Positions 54,601 through 64,000 of a DNA stretch of 64,000 nucleotides are shown piece by piece. The notes below the pieces were generated by a model that did no database searches, was not told the origin of the DNA, and saw only the letters and a list, made by a program, of their open reading frames with translations. The stretch is from Ulva prolifera. Taxonomy: Eukaryota > Chlorophyta > Ulvophyceae > Ulvales > Ulvaceae. Location: the NCBI GenBank assembly GCA_023078555.1, contig JALAAN010000010.1, positions 496,001-560,000 of the forward strand, given 5' to 3'. The first letter of the stretch is position 1. Every line of letters starts with the position of its first letter. The position numbers and the translations under genes are program-made.

Positions 54601-57600
54601 CTATGTCAAAGGAATGTGGTGTAGAAGTTTGGAGGCAATCAAGTGATAAGTCAGGGCTAGGGCTGCTATCAATGTTGAAATGGCAGCACGCTCTCCCGCC
54701 ACTCATGCAGAAATCTCGCCCTCGCAAAAACAGGTTCCCAACCTCACGTTAGGGGCTGAATCTTTGCACATGATGCTATCTATGTCAAATTAATGTGATG
54801 TGAGGGTTTGGAGGCAATCAAGTGATAACTCAGGGCTAGGGCTGCTTTAAATGTTGAAATGGCAGCGTGCTCCCATGCCACTCATGCAGAAATCTCGCAC
54901 CTCACAAAAACAGGTTCCCATCCTCACCTTAGGGGCTGAATCTTTGCACATGATGCTCTCTATGTCAAAGGAATGTGGTGTAGAAGTTTGGAGGCAATCA
55001 AGTGATAAGTCAGGGCTAGGGCTGCTATCAATGTTGAAATGGCAGCACGCTCTCCCGCCACTCATGCAGAAATCTCGCCCTCGCAAAAACAGGTTCCCAA
55101 CCTCACGTTAGGGGCTGAATCTTTGCACATGATGCTATCTATGTCAAATTAATGTGATGTGAGGGTTTGGAGGCAATCAAGTGATAACTCAGGGCTAGGG
55201 CTGCTTTAAATGTTGAAATGGCAGCGTGCTCCCATGCCACTCATGCAGAAATCTCGCACCTCACAAAAACAGGTTCCCAACCTCACCTTAGGGGCTGAAT
55301 CTTTGCACATGATGCTCTCTATGTCAAAGGAATGTGGTGTAGAAGTTTGGAGGCAATCAAGTGATAAGTCAGGGCAAGGGTTGCTATCAATTTTGAAAAG
55401 GCAGCGCGCTCTCCCGCCCCTCATGCAGAAATCCCGCGCCTCACAAAAACAGGTTCCCAACCTCACGTTAGGGGCTGAATCTTTGCACATGATACTCTCT
55501 ATGTCACAGGAATGTGGTCTAGAAGTTTGGAGGCAATCAAGTGATAAGTCAGGGCAAGGGCTCCTATCAATGTTGAAATGGCAGCGCGCTCTCCCGCCAC
55601 TCATGCAGAAATCTCGCCCTCACAAAAACAGGTTCCCAACCTCACGTTAGGGGCTGAATCTTTGCACATGATGCTCTCTATGTCAAAGGAATGTGGTCTA
55701 GAAGTTTGGAGGCAATCAAGTGACAAGTCAGGGCAAGGGTTGCTATCAATGTTGAAATGGCAGCGCGCTCTCCCGCCCCTCATGCAGAAATCTCGCCCTC
55801 ACAAAAACAGGTTCCCAACCTCACGTTCGGGGCTGAATCTTTGCACATGATGCTATCTATGTCAAAGGAATGTGGTGTAGAATTTTGGAGGCAATCAAGT
55901 GATAAGTCAGGGCTAGGGCTGCTATCAATGTTGAAATGGCAGCACGCTCTCCCGCCACTCATGCAGAAATCTCGCCCTCGCAAAAACAGGTTCCCAACCT
56001 CACGTTAGGGGCTGAATCTTTGCACATGATGCTATCTATGTCAAATTAATGTGATGTGAGGGTTTGGAGGCAATCAAGTGATAACTCAGGGCTAGGGCTG
56101 CTTTAAATGTTGAAATGGCAGCGTGCTCCCAAGCCACTCATGCAGAAATCTCGCACCTCACAAAAACAGGTTCCCATCCTCACCTTAGGGGCTGAATCTT
56201 TGCACATGATGCTCTCTATGTCAAAGGAATGTGGTGTAGAAGTTTGGAGGCAATCAAGTGATAAGTCAGGGCTAGGGCTGCTATCAATGTTGAAATGGCA
56301 GCACGCTCTCCCGCCACTCATGCAGAAATCTCGCCCTCGCAAAAACAGGTTCCCAACCTCACGTTAGGGGCTGAATCTTTGCACATGATGCTCTCTATGT
56401 CAAAGGAACGTGGTCTAGAAGTTTGGAGGCAATCAAGTGATAAGTCAGGGCTAGGGCGGCCATCAATGTTGAAATGGCAGCGTGCTCCCATGCCACTCAT
56501 GCAGAAATCCCGCGCCTCACAAAAACATGTTCACAACATCACGTTAGGGGCTGAATCTTTGCACATGATGCTCTCTATGTCAAAGGAATGTGGTCTAGAA
56601 GTTTGGAGGCAATCAAGTGATAAGTCAGGGCTAGGGCTGCTATCAATGTTGAAATGGCAGCGTGCTCCCATGCCCCTCATGCAGAAATCTCGCCCTCACA
56701 AAAACAGGTTCCCAACCTCACGTTCGGGGCTGAATCTTTGCACATGATGCTATCTATGTCAAAGGAATGTGGTGTAGAATTTTGGAGGCAATCAAGTGAT
56801 AAGTCAGGGCTAGGGCTGCTATCAATGTTGAAATGGCAGCACGCTCTCCCGCCACTCATGCAGAAATCTCGCCCTCGCAAAAACAGGTTCCCAACCTCAC
56901 GTTAGGGGCTGAATCTTTGCACATGATGCTCTCTTTGTCAAAGGAATGTGGTCTAGAAATTTGGAGGCAATCAAGTGATAAGTCAGGGCTAGGGCTGCTA
57001 TCAATGTTGAAATGGCAGCACGCTCTCCCGCCCCTCATGCAGAAATCTCGCCCTCACAAAAACAGGTTCCCAACCTCACGTTCGGGGCTGAATCTTTGCA
57101 CATGATGCTATCTATGTCAAAGGAATGTGGTGTAGAATTTTGGAGGCAATCAAGTGATAAGTCAGGGCTAGGGCTGCTATCAATGTTGAAATGGCAGCAC
57201 GCTCTCCCGCCACTCATGCAGAAATCTCGCCCTCGCAAAAACAGGTTCCCAACCTCACGTTAGGGGCTGAATCTTTGCACATGATGCTCTCTTTGTCAAA
57301 GGAATGTGGTCTAGAAATTTGGAGGCAATCAAGTGATAAGTCAGGGCTAGGGCTGCTATCAATGTTGAAATGGCAGCACGCTCTCCCGCCCCTCATGCAG
57401 AAATCTCGCCCTCACAAAAACAGGTTCCCAACCTCACGTTCGGGGCTGAATCTTTGCACATGATGCTATCTATGTCAAAGGAATGTGGTGTAGAATTTTG
57501 GAGGCAATCAAGTGATAAGTCAGGGCTAGGGCTGCTATCAATGTTGAAATGGCAGCACGCTCTCCCGCCACTCATGCAGAAATCTCGCCCTCGCAAAAAC

Positions 57601-57712
57601 AGGTTCCCAACCTCACGTTAGGGGCTGAATCTTTGCACATGATGCTCTCTTTGTCAAAGGAATGTGGTCTAGAAATTTGGAGGCAATCAAGTGATAAGTC
57701 AGGGCTAGGGCT
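51611..57712. repeat. Higher-order unit B, 6,102 bp (34 monomers)
   Basis: Colinear with unit A until about 56390, then differs. The ten monomers that follow in A are replaced by twelve, including a triplicated 358-bp dimer. It returns to register at 57713. Confidence 0.88.
56639..57712. repeat. Triplicated 358-bp satellite dimer
   Basis: Three tandem copies of two 179-bp monomers, with landmarks at 56654, 57012 and 57370. Each carries GAATTTTGGAGG in its first monomer and GAAATTTGGAGG in its second. Copies 2 and 3 are essentially identical. Absent from units A and C. Confidence 0.9.
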
Positions 57713-60700
57713 GCTATCAATGTTGAAATGGCAGCTGGCTCCCATGCCACTCATGCAAAAATCTCGCGCCTCACAAAAACATGTTCCCAACCTCATTTTT
57801 GAGGCTGAATCTTTGCACATGATGCTCTCTATGTCACAGGAATGTGGTCTAGAAGTTTGGAGGCAATCAAGTGACAAGTCAGGGCAAGGGCTGCTATCAA
57901 TGTTGAAATGGCAGCGCGCTCTCCCGCCACACATGCAGAAATCCCGCGCCTCACAAAAACATGTTCCCAACCTCACGTTAGGGGCTGAATCTTTGCACAT
58001 GATGCTCTCTATGTCAAAGGAACGTGGTCTAGAAGTTTGGAGGCAATCAAGTGATAAGTCAGGGCTAGGGCGGCCATCAATGTTGAAATGGCAGCGTGCT
58101 CCCATGCCACTCATGCAGAAATCCCGCGCCTCACAAAAACCAGTTCACAACATCACGTTAGGGGCTGAATCTTTGCACATGATGCTCTCTATGTCAAAGG
58201 AATGTGGTCTAGAAGTTTGGAGGCAATCAAGTGATAAGTCAGGGCTAGGGCTGCTATCAATGTTGAAATGGCAGCGTGCTCCCATGCCCCTCATGCAGAA
58301 ATCTCGCCCTCACAAAAACAGGTTCCCAACCTCACGTTCGGGGCTGAATCTTTGCACATGATGCTCTCTATGTCAAAGGAATGTGGTGTAGAAGTTTGGA
58401 GGCAATCAAGTGATAAGTCAGGGCTAGGGCTGCTATCAATGTTGAAATGGCAGCGTGCTCCCATGCCCCTCATGCAGAAATCCCGCGCCTCACAAAAACA
58501 TGTTCCCAACCTCACGTTAGGGGCTGAATCTTTGCACATGATGCTCTCTATGTCAAAGGAATGTGGTGTAGAAGTTTGGAGGCCATCAAGTGATAAGTCA
58601 GGGCAAGGGTTGCTATCAATTTTGAAAAGGCAGCGCGCTCTCCCGCCCCTCATGCAGAAATCCCGCGCCTCACAAAAACAGGTTCCCAACCTCACGTTAG
58701 GGGCTGAATCTTTGCACATGATACTCTCTATGTCACAGGAATGTGGTCTAGAAGTTTGGAGGCAATCAAGTGATAAGTCAGGGCAAGGGCTCCTATCAAT
58801 GTTGAAATGGCAGCGCGCTCTCCCGCCACTCATGCAGAAATCTCGCCCTCACAAAAACAGGTTCCCAACCTCACGTTAGGGGCTGAATCTTTGCACATGA
58901 TGCTATCTATGTCAAATTAATGTGATGTGAGGGTTTGGAGGCAATCAAGTGATAACTCAGGGCTAGGGCTGCTTTAAATGTTGAAATGGCAGCGTGCTCC
59001 CATGCCACTCATGCAGAAATCTCGCACCTCACAAAAACAGGTTCCCATCCTCACCTTAGGGGCTGAATCTTTGCACATGATGCTCTCTATGTCAAAGGAA
59101 TGTGGTGTAGAAGTTTGGAGGCAATCAAGTGATAAGTCAGGGCTAGGGCTGCTATCAATGTTGAAATGGCAGCACGCTCTCCCGCCACTCATGCAGAAAT
59201 CTCGCCCTCGCAAAAACAGGTTCCCAACCTCACGTTAGGGGCTGAATCTTTGCACATGATGCTATCTATGTCAAATTAATGTGATGTGAGGGTTTGGAGG
59301 CAATCAAGTGATAACTCAGGGCTAGGGCTGCTTTAAATGTTGAAATGGCAGCGTGCTCCCAAGCCACTCATGCAGAAATCTCGCACCTCACAAAAACAGG
59401 TTCCCATCCTCACCTTAGGGGCTGAATCTTTGCACATGATGCTCTCTATGTCAAAGGAATGTGGTGTAGAAGTTTGGAGGCAATCAAGTGATAAGTCAGG
59501 GCTAGGGCTGCTATCAATGTTGAAATGGCAGCACGCTCTCCCGCCACTCATGCAGAAATCTCGCCCTCGCAAAAACAGGTTCCCAACCTCACGTTAGGGG
59601 CTGAATCTTTGCACATGATGCTATCTATGTCAAATTAATGTGATGTGAGGGTTTGGAGGCAATCAAGTGATAACTCAGGGCTAGGGCTGCTTTAAATGTT
59701 GAAATGGCAGCGTGCTCCCATGCCACTCATGCAGAAATCTCGCACCTCACAAAAACAGGTTCCCATCCTCACCTTAGGGGCTGAATCTTTGCACATGATG
59801 CTCTCTATGTCAAAGGAATGTGGTCTAGAAGTTTGGAGGCAATCAAGTGATAAGTCAGGGCTAGGGCTGCTATCAATGTTGAAATGGCAGCGTGCTCCCA
59901 TGCCCCTCATGCAGAAATCCCGCGCCTCACAAAAACATGTTCCCAACCTCACGTTAGGGGCTGAATCTTTGCACATGATGCTCTCTATGTCAAAGGAATG
60001 TGGTGTAGAAGTTTGGAGGCCATCAAGTGATAAGTCAGGGCAAGGGTTGCTATCAATTTTGAAAAGGCAGCGCGCTCTCCCGCCCCTCATGCAGAAATCC
60101 CGCGCCTCACAAAAACAGGTTCCCAACCTCACGTTAGGGGCTGAATCTTTGCACATGATACTCTCTATGTCACAGGAATGTGGTCTAGAAGTTTGGAGGC
60201 AATCAAGTGATAAGTCAGGGCAAGGGCTCCTATCAATGTTGAAATGGCAGCGCGCTCTCCCGCCACTCATGCAGAAATCTCGCCCTCACAAAAACAGGTT
60301 CCCAACCTCACGTTAGGGGCTGAATCTTTGCACATGATGCTCTCTATGTCAAAGTAATGTGGTCTAGAAGTTTGGAGGCAATCAAGTGACAAGTCAGGGC
60401 AAGGGTTGCTATCAATGTTGAAATGGCAGCACGCTCTCCCGCCACTCATGCAGAAATCTCGCCCTCGCAAAAACAGGTTCCCAACCTCACGTTAGGGGCT
60501 GAATCTTTGCACATGATGCTATCTATGTCAAATTAATGTGATGTGAGGGTTTGGAGGCAATCAAGTGATAACTCAGGGCTAGGGCTGCTTTAAATGTTGA
60601 AATGGCAGCGTGCTCCCATGCCACTCATGCAGAAATCTCGCACCTCACAAAAACAGGTTCCCATCCTCACCTTAGGGGCTGAATCTTTGCACATGATGCT

Positions 60701-63700
60701 CTCTATGTCAAAGGAATGTGGTGTAGAAGTTTGGAGGCAATCAAGTGATAAGTCAGGGCTAGGGCTGCTATCAATGTTGAAATGGCAGCACGCTCTCCCG
60801 CCACTCATGCAGAAATCTCGCCCTCGCAAAAACAGGTTCCCAACCTCACGTTAGGGGCTGAATCTTTGCACATGATGCTATCTATGTCAAATTAATGTGA
60901 TGTGAGGGTTTGGAGGCAATCAAGTGATAACTCAGGGCTAGGGCTGCTTTAAATGTTGAAATGGCAGCGTGCTCCCATGCCACTCATGCAGAAATCTCGC
61001 ACCTCACAAAAACAGGTTCCCATCCTCACCTTAGGGGCTGAATCTTTGCACATGATGCTCTCTATGTCAAAGGAATGTGGTGTAGAAGTTTGGAGGCAAT
61101 CAAGTGATAAGTCAGGGCTAGGGCTGCTATCAATGTTGAAATGGCAGCACGCTCTCCCGCCACTCATGCAGAAATCTCGCCCTCGCAAAAACAGGTTCCC
61201 AACCTCACGTTAGGGGCTGAATCTTTGCACATGATGCTATCTATGTCAAATTAATGTGATGTGAGGGTTTGGAGGCAATCAAGTGATAACTCAGGGCTAG
61301 GGCTGCTTTAAATGTTGAAATGGCAGCGTGCTCCCATGCCACTCATGCAGAAATCTCGCACCTCACAAAAACAGGTTCCCAACCTCACCTTAGGGGCTGA
61401 ATCTTTGCACATGATGCTCTCTATGTCAAAGGAATGTGGTGTAGAAGTTTGGAGGCAATCAAGTGATAAGTCAGGGCAAGGGTTGCTATCAATTTTGAAA
61501 AGGCAGCGCGCTCTCCCGCCCCTCATGCAGAAATCCCGCGCCTCACAAAAACAGGTTCCCAACCTCACGTTAGGGGCTGAATCTTTGCACATGATACTCT
61601 CTATGTCACAGGAATGTGGTCTAGAAGTTTGGAGGCAATCAAGTGATAAGTCAGGGCAAGGGCTCCTATCAATGTTGAAATGGCAGCGCGCTCTCCCGCC
61701 ACTCATGCAGAAATCTCGCCCTCACAAAAACAGGTTCCCAACCTCACGTTAGGGGCTGAATCTTTGCACATGATGCTCTCTATGTCAAAGGAATGTGGTC
61801 TAGAAGTTTGGAGGCAATCAAGTGACAAGTCAGGGCAAGGGTTGCTATCAATGTTGAAATGGCAGCGCGCTCTCCCGCCCCTCATGCAGAAATCTCGCCC
61901 TCACAAAAACAGGTTCCCAACCTCACGTTCGGGGCTGAATCTTTGCACATGATGCTATCTATGTCAAAGGAATGTGGTGTAGAATTTTGGAGGCAATCAA
62001 GTGATAAGTCAGGGCTAGGGCTGCTATCAATGTTGAAATGGCAGCACGCTCTCCCGCCACTCATGCAGAAATCTCGCCCTCGCAAAAACAGGTTCCCAAC
62101 CTCACGTTAGGGGCTGAATCTTTGCACATGATGCTATCTATGTCAAATTAATGTGATGTGAGGGTTTGGAGGCAATCAAGTGATAACTCAGGGCTAGGGC
62201 TGCTTTAAATGTTGAAATGGCAGCGTGCTCCCAAGCCACTCATGCAGAAATCTCGCACCTCACAAAAACAGGTTCCCATCCTCACCTTAGGGGCTGAATC
62301 TTTGCACATGATGCTCTCTATGTCAAAGGAATGTGGTGTAGAAGTTTGGAGGCAATCAAGTGATAAGTCAGGGCTAGGGCTGCTATCAATGTTGAAATGG
62401 CAGCACGCTCTCCCGCCACTCATGCAGAAATCTCGCCCTCGCAAAAACAGGTTCCCAACCTCACGTTAGGGGCTGAATCTTTGCACATGATGCTATCTAT
62501 GTCAAATTAATGTGATGTGAGGGTTTGGAGGCAATCAAGTGATAACTCAGGGCTAGGGCTGCTTTAAATGTTGAAATGGCAGCGTGCTCCCATGCCACTC
62601 ATGCAGAAATCTCGCACCTCACAAAAACAGGTTCCCAACCTCACCTTAGGGGCTGAATCTTTGCACATGATGCTCTCTATGTCAAAGGAATGTGGTGTAG
62701 AAGTTTGGAGGCAATCAAGTGATAAATCAGGGCTAGGGCTGCTATCAATGTTGAAATGGCAGCGCGCTCTCCCGCCACTCATGCAGAAATCCCGCGCCTC
62801 ACAAAAACAGGTTCCCAACCTCACGTTAGGGGCTGAATCTTTGCACATGATGCTCTCTTTGTCAAAGGAATGTGGTCTAGAAGTTTGGAGGCAATCAAGT
62901 GATAAGTCAGGGCAAGGGTTGCTATCAATGTTGAAAAGGCAGCGCGCTCTCCCGCCCCTCATGCAGAAATCCCGCGCCTCACAAAAACAGGTTCCCAACC
63001 TCACGTTTGGGGCTGAATCTTTGCACATGATACTCTCTATGTCAAAGGAATGTGGTGTAGAAGTTTGGAGGCAATCAAGTGATAAGTCAGGGCTAGGGCT
63101 GCTTTAAATGTTGAAATGGCAGCGTGCTCCCATGCCACTCATGCAGAAATCTCGCACCTCACAAAAACAGGTTCCCAACCTCACGTTAGGGGCTGAATCT
63201 TTGCACATGATACTCTCTATGTCACAGGAATGTGGTCTAGAAGTTTGGAGGCAATCAAGTGATAAGTCAGGGCAAGGGCTCCTATCAATGTTGAAATGGC
63301 AGCGCGCTCTCCCGCCACTCATGCAGAAATCTCGCCCTCACAAAAACAGGTTCCCAACCTCACGTTAAGGGCTGAATCTTTGCACATGATGCTATCTATG
63401 TCAAATTAATGTGATGTGAGGGTTTGGAGGCAATCAAGTGATAACTCAGGGCTAGGGCTGCTTTAAATGTTGAAATGGCAGCAAGCTCCCATGCCACTCA
63501 TGCAGAAATCTCGCACCTCACAAAAACAGGTTCCCAACCTCACCTTAGGGGCTGAATCTTTGCACATGATGCTCTCTATGTCAAAGGAATGTGGTGTAGA
63601 AGTTTGGAGGCAATCAAGTGATAAGTCAGGGCTAGGGCTGCTATCAATGATGAAATGGCAGCGCGCTCTCCCGCCACTCATGCAGAAATCCCGCGCCTCA

Positions 63701-64000
63701 CAAAAACAGGTTCCCAACCTCACGTTAGGGGCTGAATCTTTGCACATGATGCTCTCTTTGTCAAAGGAATGTGGTCTAGAAATTTGGAGGCAATCAAGTG
63801 ATAAGTCAGGGCTAGGGCTGCTATCAATGTTGAAATGTCAGCTGGCTCCCATGCCACTCATGCAAAAATCTCGCGCCTCACAAAAACATGTTCCCAACCT
63901 CATTTTTGAGGCTGAATCTTTGCACATGATGCTCTCTATGTCACAGGAATGTGGTCTAGAAGTTTGGAGGCAATCAAGTGACAAGTCAGGGCAAGGGCTC
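57713..64000. repeat. Higher-order unit C (incomplete, mosaic tail)
   Basis: Colinear with unit B at offset 6,102 (52166/58268 to 56107/62209) and with unit A at offset 11,850 (50718/62568, 51258/63108). From about 63260 it instead matches 45303 onward at offset 17,957, including the private change CACGTTAAGGGC. This shows mosaic exchange within the array. Confidence 0.85.

Larger units (their letters stand above)
39372..64000. repeat. 179/180-bp satellite array, right block
   Basis: About 137 monomers, running off the window's right end. Dimers ending in the CAAATTAATGTGATGTGA variant (359 bp) are frequent. The block after 45863 has a higher-order period of 5,748 or 6,102 bp. The region 39372-45862 holds related but irregular variant orders. 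Confidence 0.97.

Overview
The window is eukaryotic nuclear DNA. About 40.6 kb is one satellite array of 179/180-bp monomers (about 225 units), which runs off both ends of the window. Two large DNA transposons of about 11.9 and 11.5 kb are inserted in it. Genes in the transposons are split by short GT-AG introns (mostly 70-215 nt, often ending TGCAG/TTGCAG). That intron style, a TGTAA just after one stop codon and the transposase type fit a green alga best, but the lineage is an inference.

Layout: satellite 1-4137; element 1 at 4138-16034; satellite 16035-27878; element 2 at 27879-39371; satellite 39372-64000. Removing each element and one target-site copy restores the satellite exactly, checked against colinear uninterrupted copies elsewhere in the window. 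Element 1 starts CACTAC, has 38-bp inverted ends (one mismatch) and a 3-bp GGC duplication: a CACTA/EnSpm element. Element 2 has CACAG ends (16 bp, 13 matching) and a 2-bp GT duplication: a second, distinct CACTA-like family.

Each element carries a tnp2-type transposase of about 1,245-1,320 aa. Its first exon encodes a zinc-finger-like module, followed by a large body with a DGVQ motif. I could join all exons of both genes in frame with no internal stop (8 or 9 exons in element 1, 12 in element 2), so both may be recent and functional. At least four intron positions and phases are shared. Each element also has a second, unrelated gene: in element 1 a divergent 588-aa, nine-exon gene with a coiled-coil tail; in element 2 a downstream 747-aa, five-exon gene with a basic tail. 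The subterminal repeats also differ (TGTACA palindromes versus GGTGCGC hairpins), consistent with each accessory protein binding its own element's ends. Element 1 also holds five copies of a 344-bp tandem repeat, a (GA)n tract inside an intron, and a minus-strand exon with weak SET-domain-like features.

The satellite has higher-order structure: a 28-monomer unit of 5,031 bp in the middle array, units of 5,748 and 6,102 bp (32 and 34 monomers) in the right array, and recent local expansions. Monomer length and higher-order organisation suggest a centromeric or other heterochromatic array. Because 180 is divisible by 3, the satellite gives long overlapping open frames on both strands; I regard these as non-coding.
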